Shown: positions 23,269-35,404, counted from the first letter of the stretch. The stretch: 64,000 nucleotides of DNA from Hyperoodon ampullatus (GCA_949752795.1 OX457070.1:40880185-40944184); one strand, 5' to 3'. The notes: a model not told the origin generated them from the letters alone. Numbers and translations: made by a program.

Positions 23269-23477
23269 GGGCTTCCCTGGTGGCGCAGTGGTTGAGAGTC
23301 CGCCTGCCGATGCAGGGGACGTGGGTTCGTGTCCCGGTTCGGGAAGATTCCACATGCCGCGGAGCGGCTGGGCCCGTGAGCCATGGCCGCTGAGCCTGCA
23401 TGTCCGGAGCCTGTGCTCCGCAACAGGAGAGGCCACAACAGTGAGAGGCCCGCATACCGCAAAAAAAAAAAAAAAAA
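23269..23477 (+). mobile_element. CHR-type SINE with 14-bp TSD
   Basis: TSD AAGAATTAATGAAT at 23254-23267 and 23478-23491. The head reads GGGCTTCCCTGGTGGCGCAG and the tail is an uninterrupted A-run of about 18. A-box and B-box (GGTTCGTGTCCC) words are close to intact. Confidence 0.97.
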
Positions 23478-23494
23478 AAGAATTAATGAATGTA

Positions 23495-24454
23495 TCTCCT
23501 TAATACTAGAACAGTTTTTTTCCCATTAACCAGCATAGGTTCCATGAAGTGAGACCCTGAACGTAATAACTACTTATATTCTTCAACTTCAGTTCTCTCA
23601 ATCTCTCATGTTAGACATGGTAAGGCGAATAAGGTGTGTAGTTGTTTATTAACTGTTTGAATGTTATCAGAGGATTTTTAAAAATAGCAGTTTATTCTAA
23701 TTTTAATATTCCCTGGATAATATTGAAATAAACCAGTATAATTTAGCCTTAGATAAAAGCATCACATGTTTGGAACATGAACCTAATTCTATCTTTTGTT
23801 GAGCTGCCCAATTTAGTAAGAGCATTTCAATAGTACTTCTTATAAATGTAGTGTGACTTAGAATACTGGAAGCTTCCCAGAATGTGAAAAAAGGAGAATA
23901 ATTTATATTTAATTGGTCTAAACCTACCTTTCCTAGGTCAATAAGAAGAGAAACCAGCAGCATTAATCAAGATAAAATTATCAGCTGATTAATCAGTGTT
24001 CTAATTACTGCATAGTTCTTTACCTTTTCAGTTTTAATTACTAAACCTCATTGTCTTTTCCATATGGCTAATATGTATTCACAGTGTACTTTTTCTCCCA
24101 CTGATATCATTAGAACAAAAATATACATTCTAAACATTAACCATCAAATGTAAGAAATTACTACTGCCTCTTAAGAATTTCCCCAAAAGGTATAAATAAG
24201 CTACTAGATTACTTAAGAAAAGAATGATAAATTCATGGATATTTAAGTGGGCAATTATTTAACTCTGATTATGAAACTAAGCTTTGTGAGACAGTACGTC
24301 TTGTCAGTCCTATTTCATCAAGTGAATTTGTGTAAATTGTGTCTGAATCCAATTGCAGTTAAATATAAATTAGGAAAGTACATTGGAGATTTCAAAAAAA
24401 TATTTGTTTTGGGGAAGGCCTGAATATTTCTTGTTAGATGTGTTGACTTCACTG
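23495..24454. other. Unique AT-rich DNA
   Basis: No repeat or coding frame recognised in about 960 bp. Confidence 0.55.
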
Positions 24455-24674
24455 CATGGTTTCTCACCCTCAGCACTGGTAACATTTGGGCACCATAGTT
24501 CTCTGTCGTTGGCGGCTGTGCTGTGTAGGTTCTTGGCCTCTACCCACTAGATACCAGTAGCAACACCTCCTCAGCGGCCAACCACTGCTTTTTGACAAAC
24601 AAAAACATCTCCAGACATTGACAAATGTCCCCTGGGGGGCAAAATAATCCCCCCACACCTGTTGAGAACTACTG
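24455..24674 (-). mobile_element. MER20 hAT-Charlie element
   Basis: Near-complete about 220-bp copy with terminal inverted repeats (GGTTTCTCACCCTCAG at the left, GTTGAGAACTACTG at the right). Diagnostic internal words CCTCTACCCACTAGATACC, ACATCTCCAGACATTGACAA and GTCCCCTGGGGGGCAAAAT. MER20 copies have been linked to pregnancy-related enhancers in placental mammals. No activity can be inferred for this copy. Confidence 0.9.
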
Positions 24675-24839
24675 ATTTTACTTTATGGCTACCGTTAAAA
24701 CACTTATTTTAAAACAGATATACTATATAATAAAGCACTCTTACCAGATGAGCAGAAATTTTCTATAGGTCAAGTATTTTCATGGAAAACTCTTTTGATG
24801 TAAAACTTTCCAGACACTTTGGATGATATAATGGTGATG

Positions 24840-25030
24840 ATCACCACTCTGATAACAGCAATAAATAATGTTCACTGAGCACATCTATGTCAATCACTGT
24901 ATGAAGGTATCTACATGCATTATTTTATTGAATCTTTAAAGTAGCTCTAAGAGGGAGGTGCACTTGTTACCTACTCCCTCTCATACAGAGTTGTGCAAGC
25001 TTAAACAGTGGTTAGGCTCACATGGTTAGG
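24840..25030 (+). mobile_element. MIR element
   Basis: GTTCACTGAGCACATCTATG, TATCTACATGCATTATTTTA, TTGAATCTTTAAAGTAGCTC, TAAGAGGGAGGTGCACTTGT follow MIR order in sense orientation. The distal part is lost. Confidence 0.75.
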
Positions 25031-25369
25031 CTTTTCTTACCCTATTTGATAGGACATGATTCAAATAACCGTCCTTGAGGAACATTTTTCCATTTCCAAG
25101 GAGGTGAGGATTTATTTTTATTTTTGAAATAGTTTAGAATTTTGACTACATTTTCAATTGTGCCCATCTGTAATCTATTAAGGAAATTAGTGTGAAATAT
25201 TTGGGTTTATTTAAATATTACATGAGGATTATCTTAAAATTCCAAGGTGGACTTTTCTTGGATTTTAACTAAAGACCGTTATGGGGATGATTATAATGAA
25301 ATGAGCATGTGATTATTTAATGATTATATAATTGAAAGATGGTTTTCTCTGAAATGAAAAATATTTTCT

Positions 25370-25452
25370 CGGCAAGTTTTCCTCCCTTCTTTTCTCCCTT
25401 TCTCCCTCTATTCTTCACTTCCTTCTTTCCTTCTCTCCCTCTTTCCTTGCTT
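25370..25452. repeat. Polypyrimidine tract (TCCCTTCT)n-like
   Basis: About 80 bases almost free of purines on the plus strand, with CCCTTCTTTTCTCCCTTTCT repeats. Low complexity. Confidence 0.8.
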
Positions 25453-26318
25453 TTCTATTCTTTATAAGAGACTGTATTGTCTCCATTATGCATTATGTAT
25501 GCTTGAAATGGGGAAACCATTGAGTTTAGCCACTCCTTGTAACTAAATGACTTGAGCACTAATTAATTTTATTTGCATGGTCCTAATGCACAAATGTGAA
25601 TACTGATGTGGCAAAGACTTAATTGTATTTTTTAGCTACTTCATTCAGTTCTAAGTATTTTCTCCACCTATGTAGGTTTAACCTTCTACTTCTACTAAAT
25701 ATTATGACTGTTTCTAATGTTAGATTTGGGCTTATATGACATAAAAGTCTAATATGTAATTCCTAGACTTTCAATTACTTTTAACTCCCCTTTTCAGAAA
25801 GGTGTATTTGGAAAGTTGGACTGAACGTGCATGACTGCTTCTGTGGTTATTTATTCCAGAATTAGAGCCTGTTCTAAGGCATGTGATCTGTACAGGGCTT
25901 TTTAATGACAGTAGTAAACCTCTGTATCTGTAGTGATTCAACTGTGGTATCCTCCTTATTACCTTTTAAATGCATCATAATAAAAATACTTATTGCTTAT
26001 CATTCTTTGTGGGGGGAAAAGAACATTTGCAAAGCAAAGAGGTAAATGAAGCTATCATTTTTACATGGTGGTACAGGGATTTTTTTTTGAAGGCATACTC
26101 TATTTAGTGTATATAATGTTCTGTGTTCTTTAAGCATAATACTGTTGAAAAATAAATTGGCATAATGTTTAAATTATAAGAGGAAAACAGATTTGGAATG
26201 AAAACCATTTGCTGAGCATAATGGTAGACCAGGCCGGTTACCTCAGTCCTTCATTGTGATGAATTAAAATGCTGTTCCCTGAAATCCTTTGTCATGTTCA
26301 GCATGTTTTGCAGGTGTC
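25453..26318. other. Unique non-coding DNA
   Basis: No feature recognised. Confidence 0.5.
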
Positions 26319-26327
26319 TGCTTTGCC

Positions 26328-26538
26328 TTTTTTTTTTTTTTTTGTGGCTGTACGCGGGCCTCTCACTGTTGTGGCCTCTCCCGTTGCGGAGCACAGGCTC
26401 CGGATGCGCAGGCTCAGCAGCCATGGCTCACGGGTCTAGCCACTCCACGGCATGTGGGATCTTCCCGGACCGGGGCGCGAGCCCGTGTCCCCTGCATCGG
26501 CAGGCAGACTCTCAACCACTGCGCCACCAGGGAAGCCC
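26328..26538 (-). mobile_element. CHR-type SINE
   Basis: TSD TGCTTTGCC at 26319-26327 and 26540-26548. The tail is short (about 16 T), and the tail-proximal end differs from its siblings (TTTGTGGCTGTACGCGGGCC in place of TTGCGGTACGCGGGCC), a small insertion near the poly(A) junction. Confidence 0.95.
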
Positions 26539-26739
26539 TTGCTTTGCCATTTTTGACCAGGATCTTGAATAAAATGTTAGGCTGGGCAAACACAGCATGG
26601 AGAACAATTGGATGTTACAGGTACATGGAGTCTTTATATATTATAGTACTACTACTCATCACAGGTCATGTTTCCATAACACTTCAGTAAATATATTTAA
26701 GAAACCAGGGGAAAAAAAGAAAAAAATACGGACACCCAA

Positions 26740-27091
26740 CCAAAAAAATTATCAAAGAACAAGAGCTGACAATTCACAAAAGAAGAAATACAATTTAAAT
26801 TTAAGGAAAGGATGCTTAGTCCTATTGGTAAGCAAAATATTGCAAAGTAAACCACAATGAGTTTCACAGTTTTGATAAATTAACAGAAACGTTTAAAACG
26901 GTAGTAACCCAACACTGGGCTTCACTTTAGTTATAACTTTCCTGGAGGGCAGTAAGTTGGGCAATATGTATGGTAATGTAAATTTTCAAATGTAAATTTA
27001 TTTTAATTCAGATATTTAATTTTTAAGAATTTTTCTTAAATATAAACATGCACACATAGATGTGAACAAATATTTAACTGTAAGATTTTAA
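26740..27091 (+). mobile_element. Ancient L1ME ORF2 fragment
   Basis: CAAGAGCTGACAATTCACAA, AGAAGAAATACAATTTAAAT and GTTGGGCAATATGTATGGTA match the ORF2 C-terminal third in sense orientation with large deletions. It is cut by the CHR-type element at 27107. Confidence 0.6.
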
Positions 27092-27106
27092 CTATTGTAT
27101 ATTATT

Positions 27107-27443
27107 ATTTTTTTAAACTTAAAAATTTTTAATTAATTAATTAATTTATTTATGGCTGCATTGGGTCTTCGCCGCTGTGCACGGACTTTCTCCAGTTGCA
27201 GTGAGTTGGGGAGACTCTTCCTTGCAGTGCTTGGGCTTCTCACTGCGGTGGCTTCTCTTGTTGCAGAGCGTGGGCTCTAGGCGTGCGGGCTCAGCAGCTG
27301 TGGCTCGTGGGCTCTAGAGCACAGGCTCAGCAGTTGTGGCGCACAGGCCCAGTTGCTCCATGGCATGTGGGATCCTCCCGGACCAGGGCTTGAACCCGTG
27401 TCCCCTGCATTGGCAGGCGGACTCCCAACCACCAGGGATGTCC
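27107..27443 (-). mobile_element. Long CHR-type SINE
   Basis: About 330-bp copy of the longer tRNA-Glu-related SINE. From the tail inward it reads TTTATTTATGGCTGCATTGG, GTCTTCGCCGCTGTGCACGG, CTTCTCTTGTTGCAGAGC, GCATGTGGGATCCTCCCGGA and ends ACCACCAGGGATGTCCC. TSD CTATTGTATATTATT at 27092 and CTATTGTATACTATT at 27444, one mismatch. Many CpGs are lost, so it is older than the short copies. Confidence 0.9.
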
Positions 27444-27844
27444 CTATTGTATACTATTTATATTAGAAAAACTATTTTAATTAGAATATTACCACTCTAA
27501 TAGTGATTAATAGACCTTAGGTATTGATTATCAATGGCCACTGACATCAGTTAAAAGACAGGCAGTCCAATATTATGTACCACCTGATGGCAGCTCCCCC
27601 TGCCACCTATGAAATAGTATTACCAAAACATGGAACCTGAATCTGAGCAAAATTCTAAGTTCCTATAGCTAGGAAATATAGTTGATAGAGGAGCATGTTA
27701 AATGACCCAATGATGTCACAGTCAGCAAAATCCAAGACACAAGAAATACTCTAGATCCATTGACCAATTTTTTCTTCTTTCCCCCCAACAAATAAGTTGC
27801 AAGGGAATTAAAAAAACAGATGGAAAAGAATCTATTGATTAAAA

Positions 27845-28190
27845 GAGGTTTATTGATCATTTGCCATGTGTGGACTTTATTTGGATGTTGATTTGAGCAA
27901 TTAAGAGAGGCAGTAGGGGGAGAAAGAGGGAAGGAGGGAATATCAAGGATTTTTGAGCATTGCTTGGGTGTTTGATGATATGAAAGAATTACTGTTAATT
28001 TTTTGAGGTGTGATAATGGTATTGTGGTTATGTTTTTTAAAAAGTTCTTTTAAAGGTAAAGTGGGGAATGGGTGAGGGTATAGATGAAATAAGACTGACC
28101 CATGAGCTGATAATTGTTGAAGCTGGGTCATGGGTACACGGTGGTTCAATATATCAACCTTGCTTAAAAACAACAGCAGCCCTAAATGTT
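27845..28190 (+). mobile_element. L1M-type 3' UTR fragment
   Basis: ATTACTGTTAATTTTTTGAG, GTGTGATAATGGTATTGTGG, GTATAGATGAAATAAGACTG, AGCTGATAATTGTTGAAGCT and GGGTCATGGGTACACGGTGG occur in the order of a known L1M 3' terminus. Subfamily not assigned. Confidence 0.65.
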
Positions 28191-28194
28191 TAAC

Positions 28195-28545
28195 AGTATG
28201 GCTTCAATTAAATAATTTATGGCATATCGAGGAAATAAAATAATAGGCAGCCATAAAAATGATCTTTATATTATATATTATGTAGAATGTTTAAGAATAT
28301 TCAGGCCTTCAAAATGTCCATAAAATATTAAGACATGTAAAAAGGTTACAGAGTGACATGCAGAGAATTATCCCATTCAAATTACTAGAGTGGAAATAAA
28401 GATCCCCAAATTAACAATAACCATCTCTGTGTAAGAGGATTATGGGTGATTTTAATTTTCTTCTTTGTCCTTTTTTAATGTATTTTTAAAATTACTGTAA
28501 TATGCATATATTTGGTTATCAGGTTTGTAATTTCATTAAAAACGA
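28195..28545 (+). mobile_element. L1ME-type 3' fragment
   Basis: TAGGCAGCCATAAAAATGAT, GTAAAAAGGTTACAGAGTGA and GATTATGGGTGATTTTAATT fit the end of ORF2 and 3' UTR of an old L1ME in sense orientation. It may share one insertion history with the fragment at 26740. Confidence 0.6.
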
Positions 28546-28779
28546 GGGAAAAATATACTTTGGAAAACTATTCTCCATAAATGATGAAAACAAAAATTTT
28601 GTGTAAGTTTTAAAAAATGTAAGCAAAGCACTGTTTTATGGTTATATTATAAAATAATGTATTACTATCGCTTGGCTGGGAAAAGTCAAGGAAAATTAGT
28701 TTTGTTATTTATATCTTGTTTAAGAAAGCAGTGAAGTATAGAATTTTTTTTCTTTTTAATGAGAAAAGGTCAGGGAGAA

Positions 28780-28985
28780 AGAGTCTAACATATATAGAAT
28801 ACCTGGATTAATCTATAAATATCATTCTTGCAATCCTCAATACAAACTTTTGAGGTTTACTTCTATGTGTTTTTTAGGTGAGGAAACAGAGATTTAAAGT
28901 TTGTAACTTCCTGCGCTGGGAGTGAACACAGCTTCCAATAGACCTGCCTAGTGGTGTGGAAATCTGACCCATTTTGTTAGGATGT
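28780..28985 (+). mobile_element. MIR element
   Basis: GAATACCTGGATTAATCTAT, CTTGCAATCCTCAATACAAA, AGGTGAGGAAACAGAGATTT, AAAGTTTGTAACTTCCTGCG and GAGTGAACACAGCTTCCAAT follow MIR order. Confidence 0.8.
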
Positions 28986-29040
28986 GTATTTCCTCAGGCC
29001 TAAAATTTAATGCCGTTTTGGTATTCCATGTTACGAAAGC

Positions 29041-29066
29041 TAAAAAAAAAAAAAAAAAAAAAAAAC
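29041..29066. repeat. (A)n tract
   Basis: About 24 consecutive A after TAA. No SINE body precedes it. Confidence 0.9.
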
Positions 29067-31797
29067 ATACAGTCTATTCTTTTGATACCTGTTATTCCAG
29101 TTTCCAAGATATTCTCATCAAAGGGATTAAAGTAAAGTTTGAAACTGAACATTTCTTTGGTTTAGAAAAAAATGAAGTGGTAAGAAATAGCTAAATCCAC
29201 AGTGTTGCATGATAAATAATGTGATCCCATCCCTTTCCTCTTGAATTTCCAGGATAGGTGTATCTCTGAGTGAGGTCAGTTGTGCACAGGACATTTGAAG
29301 GGGCTAAGGATCACCTAGCTCTATACTCTTATCCATGTAATAGCACAGATTCTTTGATGCCACCATTTAAGACACTCTTATCAAGTAGGGTTGTATTTGT
29401 TTTTGTTTTTGTTTTCACTTTTTAAAGGGATACCCATTAAGGTGCCTGTAGTAAGGTATACGGAGTGGAATCTGCTAACTGATGAGACGTTAACTGGCTG
29501 TTTTTAACTGGCTGTCAAAGGGAGGGTCCAGAAAGGAAGAGTGCAGTGCCTAACATGGGGATGGTGACTTCTCCCTGTTGGCACATTCTTCTTCTCTCTC
29601 TACAAGCCTTTGTTGAGCACCTGCTATGTTCCAGGCTATCACCTGGATAAACAGTCTCGGAGTACATCTTTTAGTATTTTCAAATAAGATAGATTTTAAA
29701 ACATTTTATGTGGATATAGATATAGTGTTAAGTTCAGTCAAGATTAGTTATTGGTGCATTGGGCCCTTACATACTTTTAATGGACTAGTGCTTACTCATC
29801 TGTGAATTAAAAGAGAGTAAGAAATGAAAACACAGGCACAAGTAATCTATTCAGAGCAAAAAAAGCCACGGCTTTTCCTCCCAATCCCTGGGGGGGAGGG
29901 ATACATGTACATGCACACACATATTTTATATATATTACATGTATATATTCCTATAAAATATTAATATATTAATATATTTTAATCTGGACTTTTTTGGAAT
30001 ACATTAAATATGGAAATCTTGGCACTTCATACCAATGTGCTTCACAGACAGAATCACAGTATTTATGTAGGAGAGTGTAATAGCATACTGGCAGTGCTTG
30101 TTAGTTTTGCTTCTAAAATATATTAACCAAGATATTATTTTGATTATTATGACCCTTCACAGAGATCTCTCTTTAATTATAGTCTTTATCTCAGTATAAG
30201 GGTAATCTGTTGACCAATCAGTTTACTTATTCCTATCCTAATTCTATAAAAATAATGTGAAAATGGCATCTGCTCACTTTATAGATTAAAAAAAAAACAT
30301 GGGTAATTGTTCTTAATATTATGGAGAAATTTATATCTCTCGTAATTCAAGACTTCAAGTAGAAGTCTCCATTTGAGAAACTCAAGTAGCGAATCTATTG
30401 TATGTTTTTGCATTTTCCGAAAATTATGTTTTGTGTCCACTCTTAAGTTACTTTCCTTTTCTCTTTCTAATTACATGCATTATTTTAGTTTTCTAAATAC
30501 AGCAGCAATTGAGTTTTTCTGTACTCATGTATAGAATATGTAAGATTAATGCATAATTAGAGCCATTGCTATATCTGCACTTTGGGCAGTTCTGTGACCT
30601 TCATGTTTTTGTTTCTTAGCTTAAATCTTAGATCTCAGAAATAACTCTTTTTTTTCTGAATTTACACAGAAAGCAGAGAATTGATTTGAACTACTCTGAC
30701 TATGTTTTAAAATGTTTTGAACCTTGATGAAACGGATAGGAGCTTCTGCTACATTAGGGTTGATAAGAATCACGTGCATTGCATTAACTTTCCTTTGGTA
30801 TTTCCATACAAACTCTCCTCGTATGTCACATTAATTATGAGCATATACATTTCATACACTGGGGAAAAAAATCAGAGCTGACGATTAGCTTGGTGCTTCA
30901 GGGTGTTTTTTTTTTTCTGAACTGAATTGAATTCTGGTCTTATTTGACTTAATATTGCAGCCCATTTTGCTGGCATGTATTAAATGTGTAGTGTTCTATT
31001 TATTGCAGTTGAGGATCTTGTTTTACGATCATTTTTCTGACCACTTAAGATAGAACATGAGCACTTATAAGTACTGCAAACACACTGGTCATTGAACATA
31101 TCAATGAGTAAAAGGTGAGTGGGTTGGTGATAAATGAGAGAGAAGTACCTTTGTTTCAATATTTATTGAGGATTGTTTTTAATGAAGTGTTCTGTCTAGA
31201 GTGGAATTACTGCTCTTTGTCTCCCTCTTCATAATCTCTTTAGTGGGTCAAGTTGCTGTCTGTAGCTGTATCTTCATTATTTAGAGATCTTGGAAAAGGG
31301 TGAAAGCCTCACCTTAGTTATCAACTAAGTATTGTATTGGTGTTTTCCATGAGTGTATCAGAGTAGAAATCCACTAGTATGCCACAGGGAGGGAAAGCTT
31401 TGCAGTGCACTTCTTTATAGATTTGTGAAACCTTAATCTAATTGATATAAATCTAGGGAATATATATCTATGATGGGTTTTGGAAAGTACAGTTTTGGCA
31501 TCATATGCCATGGTTTCTGTGTCGGAAAAAGGAAGAATATTGAATTGTGCCAAATCCCCAAATGCTCTCTCTTTCTCTGCAGTGAAACCTTGCTGCATGG
31601 GATGGCTTTTCGACAAGGAGAGCCTCAGAGTGTCTGTATCGGGCCTGAACAGGGGAGAGTGGGGGTTTGTGTTGACACTTCTAGCTTCTGCAGATTATGC
31701 CAACTTAATAAAAACAAAAACTATCTCGCATTCAAGACTTCATCACTGAAAACACCATTATTAAAATAGTAACTGAATTTGCACCATTCCAACTTGA
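29067..31797. other. Unique non-coding DNA
   Basis: About 2.7 kb without a named repeat. AT-alternating patches at 29925-29975. TTAACTGGCTGT is duplicated near 29490-29515. No coding frame with support. Confidence 0.5.
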
Positions 31798-31875
31798 TTT
31801 TTCAAAGTGATTTCACATCATTATCTCATGTTATCCTCTCAACAACTCTGTGAGATAGATAACCCAGGTCTGATG
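31798..31875 (+). mobile_element. Short MIR-like fragment
   Basis: TTCAAAGTGATTTCACATCA, TTATCTCATGTTATCCTCTC and AACAACTCTGTGAGATAGAT match the MIR core region. Confidence 0.6.
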
Positions 31876-32479
31876 GGTTTGTCTTACATTCTTGATTATT
31901 CCTTGCTACACTTGTCTTTTTATCCTCTTCCTTTCTACAGGACTTTCATATCTCTGTATAAAAATGCTTAACTCTTTAAGCAAGCAAACAAAACATCAAC
32001 CCGTCCTTCAGTGACATCTGCCTTTATTTTCCAGTATTCCCACTACCATCTGCTCTGTCTCTCCTTTCCCCTCTAGAGCCAAGTGTCAGGAAGGGGGGAC
32101 TCACTGTCTAAATATCCTTTCTTCCATTCTCTTCTCTTTGAGTTTCTCAAAGTCCTATTGTGAATTCTTTTCAGCATTTGGCACTTCTGAGAACTGTTCC
32201 TTCCTTCTTCCAACCCTCTCCTATATTGTGCCTCTCCTCCTACCCTCTCAGGGAGCTCCTGATCAGACCTAATTTGAGGGCTCTTCATCCCAATCTGTAT
32301 TTCCATCCCAGCCTCTCTTATACATATACCAACTTTTGTATATATATGTGTATATATATGTATATTTTCAGCATACACAAAATTGAACCAATTTTCAATG
32401 TGTTCAAGTCTGTTTCTTTTTAAAAATCTATTTCTGACTTTGCTTAAAGATTTGACGATCACTATCCTTGCTCATGCCA

Positions 32480-32976
32480 GAATTCTGGGTCAAGTCTAGG
32501 ACCCTTCTCAGCTTCCAACACCCTCATTTTTCAACAACATATATTTTGTTAATTCGACCCACTTAAAATTCTGTCAATTACAATTTATTAATTAAAAAAA
32601 AATTTCACCTGTGTTCCCTCCCTTCATCCCCACTGACACCGTGTTATTATAGAGTCTCACCCTGCATTAGTGCAACTACCACCCCAGCCAGTATCCCTGC
32701 TTCTAACTGTGCTTCTTTCTAAATATCTATACTCCTGCCAGAGTGTGTTTTTAATATTTACTTACTTAAAACCCACCTATTTTTTTAACCACTTTTCAGT
32801 GCAATGTTCGGACTCTTTAATATATCACATGAGATCCTTTTTGATCCATTTCAGCCTCCCTTTTCAAATCTAACTTTTTCTACACTTCCCCTGCATCTTA
32901 CTCTGTAACTGCAAGGAACCACTTACAATTCTTAGGATGCTCGGTGGCCTCTGGCATCCTTGCCTGAAATGTCCTC
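32480..32976 (+). mobile_element. LINE-2 relic
   Basis: Pyrimidine-rich L2-like text including CTTAAAACCCACCTATTTTT and CTTGCCTGAAATGTCCTCTG, which are L2 ORF2-end words. It is split from a further L2 end (33525) by the LTR at 32977, suggesting the LTR landed in or beside the L2. Confidence 0.5.
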
Positions 32977-33416
32977 TGTACTGGGTTGAATAGTATCTCC
33001 CCACCCCTCCCCTGCCCGCCCGTTCATGTTCACCAGGAATCTCAGGATGTTACCTTATTAGGAAATAAGACTTTTGCAGATGTAATTAGTTACAATGAAT
33101 TCATGCTGGATTAGAGTGGGCCCCTAAATGCAATATGACTGACGTCCTTATAAGAAAAAGAGAGAAACACAGGGGAGAAGACCTTCCGAAGACAGAGGCA
33201 GAGATTGGAGTGATGCATCTACAAGGCAGGGAACGCCAAAGATTGATGCAACACCAGAAGCTAGGAGGCAGGCGTGGGATGGTTTCTCCCTCTTGGCCTA
33301 CGGAAAGAACCAACCCTGCCAACAGCTTGATTTCAGACTGCCTAGCCTCCAGCACTGTCATTTTAAGCTAACCAGTTTATGGTAATTTGTTAGGAAAGCC
33401 CTGGGAAACTAATTTA
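32977..33416 (+). mobile_element. Solo LTR, MLT1A-type (ERVL-MaLR)
   Basis: About 440-bp LTR starting TGTACTGGGTTGAATAGTAT and ending CTGGGAAACTAATTTA. Internal words GGATGTTACCTTATTAGGAA, TTTGCAGATGTAATTAGTTA, TCCTTATAAGAAAAAGAGAG, GCAGAGATTGGAGTGATGCA and CAACCCTGCCAACAGCTTGA fit MLT1A. Flanking 5-mers TCCTC and CCCTC are a plausible 5-bp TSD with one change. No internal retroviral genes lie beside it, so it is a recombined solo LTR. A 78-codon frame here is an LTR shadow. Confidence 0.85.
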
Positions 33417-33524
33417 CCCTCTACCAACTCACTCCCAATTGTAATAGCCTTCAGAACCTCCCAGGTTTGGGTGAGGGCTCCACCTCTGGGCACCTGGTGG
33501 TTCTCTGTTCTGTCACTGTGCTGG

Positions 33525-33645
33525 AGCCACCAGCCAGTGAGCTCCTTGAGGGCAACGCACCAGCCTTTGTCCTCTGTCTCTAGCACCCAGCACAGTGCCT
33601 GGCATAGAACAGGACAGGATTTTTATGGGTGAATTAAATCATCAA
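33525..33645 (+). mobile_element. LINE-2 3' end
   Basis: AGCTCCTTGAGGGCAACGCA, TCTCTAGCACCCAGCACAGT and GCCTGGCATAGAACAGGACA are the characteristic L2 3' terminus in sense orientation. Confidence 0.85.
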
Positions 33646-34929
33646 AATGACAGATTTCTGATATGGGTTATCACACATTCCTTTTAACCCTTTTATTTTG
33701 TTTGCTGCATTTTGTGTTCAGTGGAAGACTTAACTGAAATATCCAGATGTGTTTGCCATTTTGACTTTTCTTTTGAGTGACCCTAATGAATAGCTGGTTG
33801 TACTTTAGACACCAAGTTCTGCCGTCAATGGGAAAAGCCCATGTAGCTGATGGTTAATATTTCAGCAGAGGTGAGTTTTTCTGGTTGGTAGCTGGCTTCT
33901 TTAGGAAGAGGGAGCTTGCCCCATGGCAGTGGGATGGAAGAGGTTGAAATGTGGAGAGGGGACTGGGTGCCTTGGTGATGGAGGGTAGGCAGGGACTAGA
34001 ATGTTAAAGTGAAACTTGGGGCCATATAGGGTTTTTGTTGCTGTTGTCCAGAGTAACTGAATGAGAATAGTGGCAACAGTGACCTATAATAAGTTCTTGG
34101 GAGTTGGGTACCTTCTTACTCTAACTAGTTCCATTTCTGTGCCCACCTCCCCATCTCTAAACACTTCCCATCCACCTACAGAAAGTTGAATTTTATCTGC
34201 TTCTTCTGAAAGTTTCTCAAATACCCCAATTTTCTTTCTCATGATTGCCCAATCTTTGCTGAGTATGATTTCATTCTTCTCTTATAGGTGACTAGAAGGA
34301 AAAGATAAGAGATGAAAATGATTTTTTTCTTTATCACCAAGTCCATTCCCTTTTGATTCATCAGAAGACAAAATGAATTCCAAAAAGCTTAATGGATTTG
34401 ATAGCTGCATTGCACATCTAGAAAAATTTATCCTACCAAAAAAAAAAAATCCCCATCAATTATTTGGTTAACTGATGAGAAATTAAAGGCCAAGTTTGGA
34501 AATTGTTCAAGTTTTCTATGAATATTCATAAATAATTAACTTGCATCTCAATTTAGAACCTAACAACAGTTCATTTCAATTTTTTTTTTTTTTTAATATC
34601 TGAGTTAATTATATGCTGAGATCTGGTTTCTGGGTCTTCCCTCCTAGTGGTGACTGAATAACTGCAGTCGGTGAAAATAACCCTTTGCTTCTGTGGCTTT
34701 TACCATGTTGTTGTGTACTTGAAGGAAGACGCGAAATCGTGCTGTTTGAAGGACAACTGGCTTCCTAAGGGGGGTGTTTTCTCCCCTTCCCTTCTCCCAG
34801 TCTTTTCTCTGGGCCCTATATGTCTTTGAGGCTGAATTCCTTTCCTCCACACTTTTTTACTAAAAGGGCAAAAAAGAGTGTGTAAGAAAAAGAGGCAAGA
34901 AAAAAGGAATCTGCCCCAAAGTAAATGGT
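33646..34929. other. Unique non-coding DNA
   Basis: A and T runs at 34438-34450 and 34579-34594 only. No repeat or coding frame recognised. Confidence 0.5.
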
Positions 34930-35319
34930 GAAAAGCTAAATTGCTACGTCGTCCTGGGATTTAAGCCCCTTGTGAGGGGTACAGCGATTGCAAACCCCTC
35001 ACGGTGAAAAACACCAGGGAGAACTAAGCCTAACCGGGTAAAGGACCTCGGTACTTTGTGAAACGCTGCTGCAGAGAAGAGTAATCAGAGACCTGGGCTG
35101 TTAGCACGAGGGAGGCCATTCGGGGACTGCCCCTTTTGTCTCTTCGCCTTGTACGGGCTGGCGGATGGAATAATTGTGGACAAAGGGTCCACGGAGGGCG
35201 GAGGGTAGGGTATGAACTCTTCAGGCAGCTGCTTTCAGCTTTATTTACCGTGCCATCTTTCAGCCGAAGCCTCCTGTCCAGTTCCGAGCCTTGTCTGGGG
35301 CGCTGACTGCGGGGCAACA

Positions 35320-35333
35320 CTGCCATCTAGTGG
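35320..35333 (-). promoter_or_regulatory. CTCF core motif
   Basis: On the minus strand the site reads CCACTAGATGGCAG, matching CCASYAGRKGGCRS at every position, extended as GGCCACTAGATGGCAGTG. It sits in unique CpG-bearing DNA. Orientation: the motif points toward lower coordinates. Confidence 0.75.
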
Positions 35334-35404
35334 CCACCTCGCCCCTGTGAGCCGGCTTCCTCTGTGCCCTCTGGCTGGCTCTGTCGCTCCCCCTCTTTCT
35401 ATCG

